This document shows positions 1 through 11,762 of a stretch of DNA of 64,000 nucleotides, piece after piece. The position numbers and the translations under genes are program-made. Under the pieces are notes generated by a model, which saw nothing but the letters and a program-made list of their open reading frames with translations, searched no databases and had not been told where the DNA came from. The stretch covers positions 16,479,450 through 16,543,449 of the forward strand of contig OZ007581.1 in the NCBI GenBank assembly GCA_963931925.1, given 5' to 3'. Source of the DNA: Onchidella celtica (taxonomy: Eukaryota > Mollusca > Gastropoda > Systellommatophora > Onchidiidae). Within the stretch, counting starts at the first letter, position 1. Each line of letters starts with the position of its first letter.

Positions 1-91
1 GCCTGCGGTCGTACGTCACATAGACGCAAATGGTAAACTGATGAAAAACACAACGTCTAAAATGCCAAACATTTTACAAACAGATGTAAAT

Positions 92-269
92 CAGTATTTC
101 TCAAGGCGGGACCTGGCAATATTTTGATGGCACAGGGACTTCAGAGAGTGGGGTATTGGGATTTTTCATAGAAATCTTCATTTCAAAGAGTATTTTAACT
201 TAACTGAATAGATAAACCTTTTGCATATTCTGTATACTAACTTTGTCCGGTCACGGTGAGAAAACACTA
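92..269. mobile_element. hAT-type MITE (CAGTATTTCTCAA family)
   Basis: A 178-bp element has imperfect terminal inverted repeats: CAGTATTTCTCAAGG on the left, and TAGTGTTTTCTCACC when the right end is read on the other strand. It is flanked by 8-bp near-identical direct repeats, ATGTAAAT at 84-91 and ATGTAAAC at 270-277. An 8-bp duplication and a CAGTG-like end are typical of hAT transposons. There is no coding capacity. The left ~100 bp is clearly related to 18098-18200 in the third TLCD5 intron. Confidence 0.7.
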
Positions 270-502
270 ATGTAAACTCTCCCATTAGCAAGTTATGGAG
301 TGATATTTTTCACGTTTTCAGTTTTCTTTTTTGATGTTAGCTGAGCAGACTCCGTCATAGCTTGAACAAAATAGATCTGTCAAAACTTTAAATATATTTT
401 AAGTCGTGAAAGGATTACTGAGTCAAACGCAAGCCATGAATACTTTCATTTACTTCTTTTTTAGTCTTTTAGTTCTTTTTCATGCAAGTGTGTGATACTT
501 AC

Positions 503-661
503 CAAAAGCAACGGTATCAGGAAGTGACTCAGGCCAAATAGGCAAAGTGGCCTGCTTTCGTGGTGGCACTCTGTGTCGTCTTGGTAACCACGGGTTGTAA
601 CCTAGTTTACTTTTAAACAACTTGGCAAAGTATGGTTCTTCTGGTAGTTTCCACAATTCAG
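503..661 (-). CDS. RIIa-domain protein, second coding exon (partial gene)
   Basis: This 159-bp exon on the minus strand lies between a splice acceptor (TTTCATAG, complement at 662-669) and a GTAAGT donor (complement at 497-502). It starts by completing a codon whose first base ends the exon at 1550-1985, so the phases match. It encodes about 53 residues rich in Pro, Arg and aromatic residues (ELWKLPEEPYFAKLFKSKLG near its start), following the RIIa domain. No domain is recognised in this part. The exon ends in phase 1, so the gene must continue past the left edge of the window. Confidence 0.65.
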
Positions 662-1549
662 CTATGAAAGAAACGAACAAATAAGGAGATCATGAAAACT
701 TCAAGCACAAAGAGCAGATTGATCTGAAGAAAAGAGCATCCAGGTGGTTCCACTTCGAAAATGTTTTCTGGGGTTGCCAGTACATTAGTGTGTTCAGTTA
801 GAGAAATCGCCTAAAGCGAGAAAAAGCTGTTAGACAAAACTTTAATCATAGGTTACACTAGTTGATAACAACAACTGTAGAATGAAAAGATGATTTAAAC
901 CAAAAGGGTATCAAAATCAAGTTAAACAATCTTCCTCACCATAAACTCTTTTGTTTTTGTAAGTTCTTTTTGCCTTGAGTTTAATGGCATTATGGTGAAT
1001 ACAAAAATTTTCATAATGTTACGTATTGATCTTGAGTGGGCTTACAAATTTTCCACGATTTCATGTAGGCCTACCAGTTAGCCCGTTGATTTGGAGAACA
1101 CAGAGATATGATATTATATTTGTAGTTGTTTTTCTCCAAGATTACAAATGTAAAAAGAAGTAAACAATGAAATTTCCTATCACACTATTTGATTTTACCA
1201 GACGAAAACGTGTCTCTGTCTCTGCTGCTAAAAAAATTGTAACTGGATTATATTAAAGACTGACATCTGTCCAAAATGGCTGTGTCCAGGTAATTCATCG
1301 TAATAAAATTGAAGCATTACACAAAATTTCATAATTTTTGATCATGCATTCCTGAAGTTTTAGGTGCTCAAGCTCTTTTATAGTATGAAGAAAATATTAT
1401 GTTATCACTGGGGATATTTTTTTTAACTGTGATAGCAGCCCCCAAATGAAGTTTCCTTTATCAGAGATGAAAAACACAGTGATATAATATACAATGTGAA
1501 GAAGCCTAATGATCTTACACATCTGAGTGAACTTGTAGCATGATCTTAC
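662..1549 (-). other. First intron of the RIIa-domain gene
   Basis: This 888-bp intron has GT-AG ends on the minus strand (donor GTAAGA, complement at 1544-1549). It is AT-rich. At about 1240-1345 it holds a diverged dispersed repeat (begins ATTAAAGACTGAC, contains TCCAAAATGG) that recurs at about 14260-14345 and, inverted, at about 19055-19120. Nothing else is recognised. Confidence 0.5.
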
Positions 1550-1985
1550 CATTCCGGTTAACAAGCAGCTCTTCCAGATAGACCGCAGCAAATTCTTGGA
1601 TGTTGGTGGGCTGATTACGGATGACACCCCTGGCTAAACGCTCTAGATAGAACTGAAATCCTGCAGGAAGACGCTGCTGCCAGTACTCTTTCTCTTCAGG
1701 TGTCAAGTGTTTTGTTGATTTCTTCTTCTGCTGCTGCTGATCTGGTTCTAGTGACCCTTGAGTCCCACGGTGGTGCTGATGATAGTTTTGCTCTTGCTGT
1801 TGTTGTTGTAGTACCTGATGTCGCTGACCTTGCCCAATTTCTTGTTGTCCTTGCTGCTGCTGCTCTTGCTGCGTTGTTGGTGGTTGTGGAGGTGATCTCG
1901 ATGCCAACGGCTGATGGCTCAGGAGCTCTGGTCTTGCTTGTTGCTGCGACGATCTATGGGTTTCATTCCCCAACTCTCTGTCCAT
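1550..1985 (-). CDS. RIIa-domain (SPA17/CABYR-like) protein, first coding exon
   Basis: The exon encodes a 145-residue N-terminus. Residues 1-90 are low-complexity and very rich in Gln, with runs of Q. The end is an RIIa dimerisation/docking motif, with GFQFYLERLARGVIRNQP followed by a FAAVYLEELL helix, very like sperm protein SPA17 and related R2D2 proteins. In that family the motif forms a dimeric four-helix bundle that binds amphipathic helices of A-kinase anchoring proteins, typically in the sperm fibrous sheath or ciliary radial spokes. The ATG at 1985 is preferred because an in-frame TGA lies about 33 bp upstream. The donor AATG/GTAAGA leaves phase 1, matching the exon at 503-661. The long polyQ leader is unusual for this family. 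The exact orthologue cannot be named because the C-terminal exons are outside the window. Confidence 0.75.
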
Positions 1986-2039
1986 AACACAGTGAAGACT
2001 TCTCTTCTTTTGGCGTCATGAGAAAGGAAATACACAAAT

Positions 2040-2460
2040 ATGACAGACAGATTGACGGACGGACAGACAGACAGACAGATAGAAAGACCAAAGGGCAAAC
2101 AGAAGACAGATAGACCATGCAGAGAGGTAGATGGGTCAGTCAGGAGGTAAGCAATTGCTGGTTGGTAAGTCAGCCAAAAAAGATAAAGGCAGACTTGAGG
2201 GCAAGCATGACAGAGACAGACATAACTATATAGATGCATACACAGATAGGGGGACAAGCAGGCAGAAAAGCAGGTGGATAAGCATAAAAATAGGCAGGCA
2301 GAGACAGGCAGGCATGGCATGTATGCAGGCCAGAAGATAGGAAAATGGGGCCCCTCCCCAAGGGCGGGCCTTGATGAGAAAAGGTAGATGGTGAGTAGGT
2401 TGTCAGAGGGAAGAAGGTGATAAGTATAAATAGATACAATACAACGATAGACAGGCATGT
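2040..2460. repeat. Degenerate GACA/GATA-type simple repeat
   Basis: The stretch is rich in CAGACAGA, GATAGA and GCAGGCAG words with heavy strand bias (G and A on plus). It resembles a decayed tetranucleotide microsatellite. The long open frames on both strands here come from that bias and are not genes. It sits directly upstream of the start codon of the RIIa-domain gene. Confidence 0.6.
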
Positions 2461-3336
2461 ACTATGTCTAACAGGGGTAGGGGGAAAACAATGGGGAGGG
2501 GAGGCAATGGCCTTGGTGGGCAATGGGCACCTGGCTTCAGCTATCACCCGCCCCCTCTTTTACAGAATAAAATGCTTATGGATTTGTGTACATGGAGCAT
2601 GGCCTTCATAACTCCCTTTTGACAGCATTTGGCAGTGTAATCTTCACATTCAAAATGCAGTTTCTTGTGGCGCATTAGTTCCCATTCTCTTAAACTGTAC
2701 ACATGCCATAGAGACTAAACAAGGGAGATTTCAAAATCATTTTGAACCAACATCACAACTTCCTGTTGTCAAGTCAATGAATAGTGAATGATAGGTCAAG
2801 AGTTGACAACTGGCAAATGGCGAGTTCGGCATGTTTGTTTTCTTGCAAAACATACACAAAATAAACAACTTTGTCAACGTGACCTTCGGGTTTCCTATTG
2901 CTGTGACATTTACCATTAAATTTATGGAACAGCAACAACAAACGAGCTCAGGAATTCATTTTTGTTTGTTTGTCCGTGAGTGTTGATAAGGTGAAGTACT
3001 GAAAGGTTGGGTTCCCATGTAATTGTTTTGATTGGAGAGTCCAGCCAAAATGACGTCTTTAAAAATCATTCCCTTCATGGGCCAACTAATTTGCAACGAA
3101 GGAAACTTTTTTTAATCGTTTATATACAGTGCTTGGATGTTAGTGTGCATTTTTTTTTTCGCTTGTCTTCAATTATGGGGAAATTGTATAAATTGATTTG
3201 ACGTTCTTGGATAAGGGTAGGTCAATAATAACATGACTTTTGTTGTCTCTCGCTCCTTAACTCCTCGTTCATAATTTCTTGTTCCATTTTCATTTCGATG
3301 TGTTGCTATGAAAGTTCGTTGTATTTATGTTTATCC
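2461..3336. other. Upstream region of the RIIa gene, no gene seen
   Basis: AT-rich, non-repetitive sequence with no credible coding or RNA gene. It may contain the 5' UTR or promoter of the minus-strand RIIa-domain gene. Confidence 0.3.
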
Positions 3337-3350
3337 GTTGCCTAGGCAAT
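3337..3350 (-). promoter_or_regulatory. RFX X-box-like motif
   Basis: GTTGCCTAGGCAAT is a near-palindrome. Read on the minus strand, ATTGCCTAGGCAAC fits the RFX X-box consensus (RYYNYY, short spacer, RRNRAC). RFX factors drive ciliary and flagellar genes in animals. It lies 1.35 kb upstream of the start codon of the RIIa-domain gene, on the correct side. A functional link is inferred. Confidence 0.4.
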
Positions 3351-3770
3351 GAACTGGTCTTAATTAGTCAACCACCTTCGTTTCTTATTATATATTTTGA
3401 CAGCACAGTTATATTTTTCGTTACTTTTAAAATTGTAAAAACGATAAGATTTGCAAAAATAAATATTTGGTGAGGATAAAATAATTATTTTTACTAATCA
3501 CCAAAGACACAGCATTTGCTCCGAACTATAAAATGGCGTCCTCCTGGAAGCAGAACTGAGAGGAGGAAACCCTGCAATCTGATTGCACCTTTCTATTGGA
3601 CGAATGCTTTTGAAAATCTGAAAAATGGAATTACGTTTAGATCTGTGACACAGGCTTGCTAAGGAGCCGAGTAGAGTTGCAACTGGGATCTGAAATTTCA
3701 TATCAGCGAAACGAATAACTCAAGATTTGTGATGACAGGCATTGGTCATCGATGACAGAGCAACAATAAC

Positions 3771-4078
3771 CTAGATACTAGATCTAGATCTAGACTCTAG
3801 GTCGAGACTAGTGATTTGTAGTCTAGTGTTGAGTTATCCAGGAGCAGAAACAGTTGAGTTGTAGGTTATCACAGGTAGGTGATTTATGAAGTGGGGAAAG
3901 AATTCCAAACGTCCTGAACTGTTCGATCTCTGTCATAATAATATTTCTCAGGGAATTAGATCTAGATCTCTAGATCAATTTCTAAGGTCAAGGAAAAAGT
4001 AGATTAGGATTTGGGATAAAGACAGGATTACTGATTATTATAGATTTAGATTTAGATCTAGACTAGATCTAGATTGTT
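3771..4078. repeat. Clustered AGATCTAG motifs
   Basis: Overlapping copies of TAGATCTAGA occur at 3778-3800, 3958-3976 and 4042-4074. The same word recurs elsewhere in the window (about 34600, 46690, 59470, 60825). It is a dispersed low-complexity motif with no known role here. Confidence 0.4.
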
Positions 4079-4242
4079 AGAATACAGTGTTTAGTTAGAA
4101 GAGGGATAGGAAGAAATGATTGGGGCATAGGGAGGTCTTCCCTGATGCTGGCACAAAGATTATTTTGTGCTTTGAAAATACCACTATTAACTAAAATGAA
4201 AGGCTGCCATTATCTGCCAACATTTTTAGGGGATACTCCCAC

Positions 4243-5371
4243 AGGGTTCACACAGGTCCTTTAACTCATTCCACCCGCAGCTAGATTCCCTATTCTGCCG
4301 GAGCAAAAACTCATTTGACAAAAACTGGTACTGGGTGACTGCAGAAAAAAACATTTAATGCAAACAAGGAAGAAAGAAAGGTAGACATATTTGGTATCAA
4401 AATAAACAGAATTGGACAGAGAAACAATTTACTGTCTTTTTATGTCAATTCTATTGTCTGTGATGCTATTATGTTGAAGGAATGGTAAGTGTTTAGTAGT
4501 AACAACAAAAAAAATTCTGCTCACAAATTCACTTTAGCCACCTCTGGATTTGACTGTAGTGGCCCTAGGTGGTCAAGAGTAGCCTCAAGATGTAGGTAAT
4601 CCAATCCCCTTTCAATGTTTCATGTGGTACCAAATATATGGGTATTGTACTTGTGATATCACTTTTATAATAAAATTTAATCCAAATGAAATAACAGGTC
4701 CAAACATTTCCACATAAAATCCGTGCAAATGAACAGGTCAGTTCTAGGAAGTTTTCGCTCCAAAGCAATCAAACGAAACAAAACCGGAAGAAGTTGTATT
4801 ATTTACGTCAATAAAGAACTCTACTAGCGATTGTCGTAAAATATTTCCGCAAATAACCGTTGAGTGTAGAAAAATACCAGTCAAAACAAATTGACGGGTG
4901 GCTCATTTCCCCGGCGATTTGAAGGGAAACAATCGACGACTGAGTCGTCGCTCCGGGCGGAATGAGTTAAAATCCTTAATTTTCATTAAAGAAAAAATAA
5001 GTCCTTAAATTCTGAAAATGATGTCAGAGTCCTTAGAAAGCCCTTAATATTTGTCTTTCAATTGAAACATTTGACTGAGATTCAAGTCTTCCAATTGCAC
5101 ACTAGATAATTGGTACTTTGAAATAGCTGAACTTTTCAGAGTGAATTTACTCTGTTTTAAACTCTGGATACAGAAACATCCTGTTTCGATGAGTGCTGCA
5201 CACCACTTGTTACTTGTATAGTTGTAATATTTCTTGTGCATGGGTACTTGATTTTTGAGTGCTGCATACATTAATCTTGGTCACAGGAATATAGGTCCTT
5301 AATTTGTTTACTGGAAGTCCTTAGCCTTAAAAAGTTCTTAACATTAGTTTTCATGACTTTTTATGAACCCT
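4243..5371. mobile_element. hAT-like repeat (AGGGTTCAYAC ends), split by a TTAA MITE
   Basis: The ends are AGGGTTCACACAGG at 4243 and the reverse complement of AGGGTTCATAAAAA at 5371. The interior is full of AAGTCCTTAA-like words and is homologous to the elements at 11763-12304 and 22393-22772. A second element interrupts it at 4265-4966. The flanking 8-mers (ACTCCCAC and ATGCCCAG) match at only 5 of 8 positions, so the insertion looks old. There is no transposase. Confidence 0.65.
4265..4966. mobile_element. piggyBac-type MITE with TTAA target duplication
   Basis: A 702-bp insert lies between TTAA (4261-4264) and TTAA (4967-4970). The terminal inverted repeats read CTCATTCCACCCG on the left and CTCATTCCGCCCG from the right. 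TTAA duplications are the hallmark of piggyBac transposons. No transposase is encoded. It lies inside the hAT-like repeat, so it is the younger of the two. Confidence 0.7.
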
Positions 5372-6120
5372 ATGCCCAGGTTTATCTGCCAACATTATCG
5401 GCGGATACTGCTTAGGTTTATCCACAAGGATTGGTGTTGACCAATTACCAAAAAAAAAAAAAACTGGACTTAAATTCCCTATTAGTATTATTGCTGTTGG
5501 ATAAAAAAGAAAAAAATTACCTAACAGATTGATTGCTGATAAAAAGACAAGAAAAGAAGAAAAAAGACCTACCTGCTGAGAATTGAACCTCTGTCCCGCA
5601 ACTGACAGGTGAAGATACAAAAAGAAAAAAAACTATTAATTATTGGCCCTATTATTGTTCTTGGATTAAAAAAAAAAAAATCAGTACCCAATATTAAGAC
5701 TTTTATAAGAAAAGGGAAAAAAATACCTGCCCTGCTGAGAATCGAACCACGACCCCCTGACTGATAGTGATAGACAAAGATGCTAACCACTACACTACTG
5801 AGATATGAGGGAATTCTTCCTAATTAAACATGACTAAACTAAGAAACCCATATCTACAAATAAGACATGAACCTTTGTAAGTATTCATTTAATCAATAAA
5901 ATTCCATATAGTTTATTCAGAAAAGCCTCTCCAATTTCAATCATGCACTCGTTTTCAACACGTGTGCAATAGGAACATTGATTGGGATGAACGGAACAAT
6001 GGAGGAAGATGGAGAAGGGGTTAGAATCAGGGAGATCACTTGCAAATACAGAATTTATGTTGGCGGATAAAAAAAATCTTAGGGGAAATTTTATCCGACA
6101 GTATTGGCGGATTAAAAACT
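5372..6120 (-). repeat. tRNA-derived SINE-like fragments and GGCGGATA repeats
   Basis: Read on the minus strand, about 5815-5735 resembles a degenerate tRNA-Asp: an A-box-like TAGTGTAGTGGTTAGC, a GTC at the anticodon place, and the B-box GGTTCGATTC. The acceptor stem does not pair, so it is a SINE head and not a tRNA gene. A second partial copy (GAGGTTCAATTCTC) lies at about 5575-5610. Both bodies contain A/T runs. Words such as TTGGCGGATA and its complement recur at 4215, 5383 and 6059-6110 and may mark another short transposon that could not be delimited. Confidence 0.45.
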
Positions 6121-6716
6121 TTGAAAATGAAATGGCCGCTCATTTTGCTTATGGACATAAGGTCTCGATCTTTTCTTGTTTGGATATTTTGCCTCTTAAT
6201 AACAAATCAGTATAAAACAGAGAGGAACATCCCTTAGACCTAGATGATTCAATTATGGGCCGTAACCTCATACTACTACAATTACTCAATCTACAGTGCA
6301 GTCAGTGATTGGGCAATGCTATCAAGACACTATGTCCATAAAAATGAAAAATGCAATTTATCGGAAATGGAATTAAGATTATTTTTGTTGGTAATTTTCA
6401 TAATGTGATATTGTTTCCAATGAACCATTTTGGGAGGCATGGGAATGAATCAGTTAAAAACACCACCCAGTTTCAGTTTCCAGTAGGCTATGCAGTCCTT
6501 CATATTGGAGCAGTACAATTGATAAATTATGTATAAAGTAACAGATGGTGATGACACTGACGACTTTTGTCACAGCTAAGGTGCAAAGGTCCTGGTCTCC
6601 TGAGAAGAGCCAGTTGGCGGTGGGCCAACTACCCACCCTGTAAACATAAACCAGTTACAGAAACACAAGCAAATACTTTAAATCAGTCTTTTATCTTGGG
6701 AGAAGGGGGAGCATCT
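6121..6716. other. No gene seen
   Basis: AT-rich sequence without a credible reading frame. The last 150 bases may belong to the LINE whose end follows, but no protein similarity is visible there. Confidence 0.3.
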
Positions 6717-6856
6717 GCACCTATGTGCAACGAAGCGGAAAGACTTGGAATAATGTAAAGAGGCTGGCCCATGATAGAGAGGGATGGAAAGTGTTTGTTG
6801 GTGGCCTATACCCTGATCCAGGGTGAGAAAGGCAATTGATGATGATGATGATGTGT
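6717..6856 (+). pseudogene. LINE ORF2 extreme C-terminus with (GAT)n tail
   Basis: One plus-strand frame reads KTWNNVKRLAHDREGWKVFV and then GGLYPDPG before a stop at 6824-6826. This resembles the C-terminal tail of many non-LTR retrotransposon ORF2 proteins (ARDRxxWRxLVxGL). A (GAT)n run follows at 6836-6854, the kind of short-repeat 3' tail such elements carry. Only about 110 bp of coding sequence remain, as expected of a strongly 5'-truncated insertion. Confidence 0.6.
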
Positions 6857-7260
6857 CCAAGCTTTATTCATCACCTCATATGTGAGGACTGTCATGATTG
6901 GTTAAAACTAATTGAATTGTGTCAGTTTTTATGCTTCTTTTTCTCTTAAGCAAGAGTTTCAGAATTCCATCATGAAATTCACATGGTGGAATCACTAGTC
7001 AGGTTTGTTAGTTGTAGGGGTTTTTAACTTGATGTATTAGTCACTGACGGAGAAAAACTTTTGTCCTGAGTCATATTGTAGGCATGTGTTTCACATTGTG
7101 GTGATTTTAGAGGCAGCTTTTAATACCACAGAAAATGTAAACTTAGATTATTTCACTCTCTGTGGATAAAATGAATTCTTTCATTGGATATTTTATTTAT
7201 CTCTTGAAATATCTTTTAGCCTTTATAGGATCTGTTCACAGGCGATCTTCTCCTTCTTCT
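6857..7260. other. No gene seen
   Basis: AT-rich sequence between two LINE fragments. No feature is recognised. Confidence 0.3.
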
Positions 7261-7261
7261 T

Positions 7262-8483
7262 CTTCTTCTGCGTTCTTCGTGTCAGACTATTTATATCAGG
7301 AGGCCGGTAGCCTTTATGAAGGATGCTGTGCTCCTGAGTTCCTCTGCTGTCCCATATAGCTTGGTGTGCAGTGCCGCACCTCGGGGCCAGCTGTTTTCCC
7401 TCTGTTCTCTGTATAGGGGGCATTGTTGGAGGACATGTTCTGCATTCTCTGGGCAGTTTCCACATGGGCATGTCTCAGTTTCTCCAACCCTGAATTTTTT
7501 GTAAAGGTGCTGCCGGAGTCTGTTATGTCCTGTTCTCAGCCTAAAAATGATAGTTTGCTCCTTTCTGCTGAGCAAGTGTATCGCATCGTCTGTTACATGG
7601 CTTGGATGACTTTGTTTCCACTTGGATTTCAAGGCTGCCTTAATGTGACTTTTAGCTTCTGAGACTGTTATGTTTTCTCTGTCTTGGGGGAAGTTTGCGC
7701 CATTTTTTGCCAGAGTGTCTGCCTTATCATTTCCGATGATGTTACAGTGACCAGGGATCCACTGGAGAACCACGTTGCTTGCTGTGTGGCATAACTGCAC
7801 TAAGGCAGAGGTGAGTTTGTTTTGATGATAATCATGTGAACTTTGAAGGGCCTGCAGGACTGACCTAGCATCTGTGAGAATTTGTTGTATATGTCTCGGT
7901 TTTGTAAGTTTAGCGCAGCTTCTAGTATGGCTTCTGTTTCAGCTCTGTAGTTGGTAGAATATTTCCCTGTGGGTACTGATAGTTCTGATTCTTCCCCATT
8001 AGTCCATTGGATATATACACCACCTCCTCCATCTCTTACGGCTTCTTGTGCTGACCCGTCCGTGAATACCCGGATCCAGCTGTTTTGTGGATAGGAGCTG
8101 TCCAGCATTTCCTGTGTGAGTGATTGCAGCTCTGCCGTGGACTGATTGGTCTTGGAGGTGATGCCGTAAATGGTGTCTTTGATTAGGGGAAAGTGTTGTC
8201 TTTCCCATGGAGGGCAGCAGTCAACCTCAGCAAGGTCCTCGTCTTCATCTATGGGTGGGATTTTTAGGTTGATTAACTGTTGTCTAGCTGATTTTATAAA
8301 GCTGGTTCTTTTTAGTCTGCTCTTTGTTGGTTTCTTTACTCTATCATTCATAGGGTGATTTCGAAGGTTTTGAAACTTTGTTAGCTGTGAGGTTAGTTTT
8401 CCATTTTTTGATCTTCTCCTCAATACCTGTTGTATTCCCTTCTTTGGATCTTGGATGTCATGATATAATAGACCCTGATTCAT
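7262..8483 (-). pseudogene. LINE (I/Jockey-like) RNase H and C-terminal zinc motif, frameshifted
   Basis: Two minus-strand frames (8483-7800 and 7800-7291) together give the 3' part of a non-LTR retrotransposon ORF2. The first holds a linker and the start of an RNase H domain (RVFTDGSA with its catalytic Asp, then the acidic RAETEAIL). The second continues it (WIPGHCNIIGNDKADTLAK, with the His and last Asp of the fold) and ends in a Cys/His motif (CPCGNCPENAEHVLQQC). A frameshift near 7890 separates the halves. The reverse transcriptase is missing, so the copy is 5'-truncated. The 3' end runs into a (GAA)n tail at 7250-7275. Confidence 0.8.
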
Positions 8484-9537
8484 TCTCTACACAAGTGCTT
8501 TTAAAGTTTCAAGGTGACCTAATGCATTGTAATGAATTTACACTTCAAATTCATTTTCAGTAGTTCCCCAGAGGTCAGTTATCACTCCTGACACGGCAAT
8601 TTGAATTCACGATTCATAATCATTTGACCGGCATCACTTGCATATTTTCAATATTGCTGATGATGCAGAAAAGTGCAAGAGTAGTTTTCTTTCCCTTATC
8701 TGTAGTGTGCGCTTTGTGAACAGAAATGGTGACTTTATGTCTGTAGAAAATGCTTGAATTCTTATCCTGAAAGCCTGAAGCATTTTAATGCATTATCTTC
8801 AGAAGCAAGAAGTAAAATGAAAAATGAGATGAGTTTTCAAAGTACAAAAAATATTTTATGAAGGTCATGAAGACCAGTCGTCCTCATATCAACATTCAAT
8901 ACATTCAGTCAAAGGGCTGCAGATTTATAGCTTTAAATAGGGGCACAAATTTCTGAATGGACGATAATGCTGTATATTAAAGGAAAAAATCATCACTGTC
9001 TCGTAAAACTGTAGTCATCGGTTTTGGCTACTTTTCAGGAGAAGCAAAAAACTTTTATTTTAGCACAAGTGGTTTAGTTGCAATGAATTTTTGAAAGATT
9101 GCTATTCGTTTTATTTTCGGCTGAGGAGTTTATAACCAAGGTCATTCGAAGGGGCTTTGGATGTAGTTGAATCTATATAATTGATTTTTCAAATTTTTTA
9201 ATTACTACAGTCATAGGGAGTGGTGATGCAATGTAAACATCATTTCTGAATCTTGTGATCGCTTTCTGTTTTATACCACCAATAAATTTCACTGCATCCT
9301 TTTTGGTACAAATCAGTGTTCGTGCTTGGTAGAACATGTGGCATTTTAATTTTCAAGATTTTGCCATAATTGCCATCACATTAGCTCATACTATCCTTTT
9401 CTTGTCACAGATGTTAGTGAAATGAAGAAAGAGTATGAAATGTTAAAATGAAACACATTGTAACTTCTGTATTGGCTCCAGTTGCAGCCAATACTGCCTT
9501 TCGACAGCTGCACGAATTTTTGTTTGGTTTAGTCAAA
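8484..9537. other. No gene seen
   Basis: AT-rich intergenic sequence. No coding, RNA or repeat feature was recognised. Confidence 0.3.
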
Positions 9538-9542
9538 CGGGG

Positions 9543-10738
9543 TGTCACAAATCCCAGACTGGGAAATGTAATAATTATAACAGGACAACAATCACGAACT
9601 AACACGTATAACACTTAACAGAACAGCCCATCAGACTCACACATTTATTAAACATAAAGATAAAGATAACAGTGCAATTACATACATTATATTATTGAAC
9701 TTAACTACCCTCCAACGGCCTTATTCCCACATGCCCTCTTCCTTGGGTCCACAACCCGGTAATTACTTTCTAAAGATAATTCGGCTCCAGCCTCTCCTCT
9801 CAATGTCTTAATAGCACATTAACATTTCACTCGCACCGCAGTCTCTCAATAGCTCCTTCCTAGGGCAATAACACATTAGCATTCCAATAGCACCTCAACA
9901 TGGCAATGGCACATTAATAGTTCAATTCACATTAGTATCTCAATAGCACAGTAGTATATCAATATCACAGTAGTACATCTTAATAGCACATCAACAGTTC
10001 TATACAACGTCCCTGTCTGTGGCCAGACTGCCACGACTCATGCGCTCCTACTGTCCTGCGCGACAGCTTCACTCCACTGGCCTATGAGTAGCCTTCGGCC
10101 CTATGCTGGCCTATCCCCTGTGCTAGTTCGCTCACCGCGAGTGGCGTCTCTGCCCGACCCCGGCACCTACAAGAAGAACATTACATTGGTATAATACCAT
10201 ACCATTTCTAACCACTTCACCCCTCATTACAAACCATGAAGCGTACACACAATAGTCCACCTTTCACTCACCACACATCTTACGGTAACACACCTCCACC
10301 GTACCACACAGCACTCACTCTCGCTACGAATCCATGAACCTAACTTACATCTATCGCTCATGGCGCACATTTCTATACACAGTAATCACTGACTTCCACA
10401 TTCCTCACATATACTTATTTACATCATGGTCCTAGGCGAATATAATACATCAATCATCATAATTATAAATCACAGTTCAACCTACCAGTCATCACTGGAA
10501 AACACACAACAATCTCCCGACTGCTCTGATCTCACGTCTGTCCCCTGGGACCTCTTAACTTGCAGTGATTGTCAGTACAGCGCTCTCGCCTCATGCCGAC
10601 CCCCCAACTCACAACATTTCACGCTTTAACGTTAACTAACAGAAGTCAATATAGGTGAGCAGCCTCACTATCCCGTGAGTCATTCCCTCACTTCCATGCC
10701 CCCGTAATCCTTGAATCCCGCTCACTCCACTCGTGACA
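9543..10738 (-). mobile_element. Solo LTR (1196 bp) with 5-bp target duplication
   Basis: The unit starts TGTCACAAATCC and ends ACTCGTGACA, so the ends are TG...CA with a 6-bp inverted repeat. CGGGG occurs directly on both sides (9538-9542 and 10739-10743). That is a complete LTR with a 5-bp target duplication and no internal region, as left by LTR-LTR recombination. An AATAAA signal (complement of TTTATT near 9646) suggests the minus orientation. A related partial LTR lies inverted at about 35880-36140. Confidence 0.85.
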
Positions 10739-10743
10739 CGGGG

Positions 10744-11762
10744 TAACAGTTTGTGAAGCGTAGAACAGGTTTTTGTTTTAATGGTTACATATTTGTATGC
10801 ATGTCGTTTGAAGTGAAAGTCCAATTTTCTCAGTTAGGATTGACATTCTGCATTGCTACTACCATTATTAAACAACTGAAAATCCCATCATTTTTAACAT
10901 CGCATTGTCCTTTTGCACCGCTTCTCAGCGGTGTATAAAAACCAGCGTTTTTTCACACCGCATTTTCCGCATGCGCAAGCACATTGTTGTGACTACTTCA
11001 CTTTCGCCCGCTGGTTTATAAACAATACAAAGGAGCCGAGGCTCACACAGAGCCACAAATCTGCACTTGATTAGTTGATCTCGTCAACCGTCAATCTTCA
11101 CTGATTCATTTGCGAACGGCAGCATACTCAATTTTAAAACTTGAAATTTCACCAGTTTTGTTATGAAGGTTGGAAGTTCGTTTGCAAGTTTTGACGACTA
11201 CTCACGAGCGTTGAAAGTCTTTGAAGATTCAACATACATTGTACCTTGTTTTTCAATCTCAAATTCCGAAACGCTTGAAGGAAAAAACAAATCCAGAATG
11301 AGAAAACTCGAGGATCGAATTTGAAGCAAAATGACCGTCGAGAAGGAACGGCGGTTGTTTTGCACCTCTCCAAAGCGGTGAGAAAGAACGGCGGTTGTTT
11401 TGCACCTCTCCAAAGCGGTGAGAAAGAACACGGCCTTTTAACATTGTGATCATGATGCGGTTGATGTCTTGCTGTACTATTTTCAGGGTGCATTGAAAAT
11501 AATTTCATTGTGGTGTATGGGGTTACCATGTTGGGCAACTCCATGTACTTTGTCTAGTGACAGGAAATAAATTAAACTCATACGGAGAAAAGTCTGTTCA
11601 GTGGACCCAATATAATCAGTTTGCCTTGGGGAGTGAACGGGTCATAGGGAAGAGCCATGCATCAGTTAGCTTTGATGTAAATATGACATGATTGTGCCTT
11701 GATAACCTGGAAACCTTGGCCTAAGTATGGCCTTGTCCCTGATCCATGATAGCTAAATACAC
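10744..11762. other. Intergenic, with short GC-rich motifs and a 40-bp tandem duplication
   Basis: A GCATGCGCA word (NRF-1-like) is at 10970-10978. A 40-bp unit containing GGCGGTTGTTTTGCACC occurs twice in tandem at about 11347-11426, nearly identical. CACCGC/GCGGTG words recur at 10916-10965. This could be part of a promoter for the TLCD5 gene 2.4 kb downstream or an unrecognised repeat. No protein gene is supported. Confidence 0.35.

Noticed and set aside
1919..2547. Cys/Leu-rich minus-strand frames
   Set aside because: They lie in a strand-biased GACA/GATA simple repeat and overlap each other; no recognisable protein.
5735..5815. tRNA-Asp gene
   Set aside because: A-box, B-box and a GTC are present, but the acceptor stem does not pair and the unit runs into an A/T-rich body. 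It is a SINE head.
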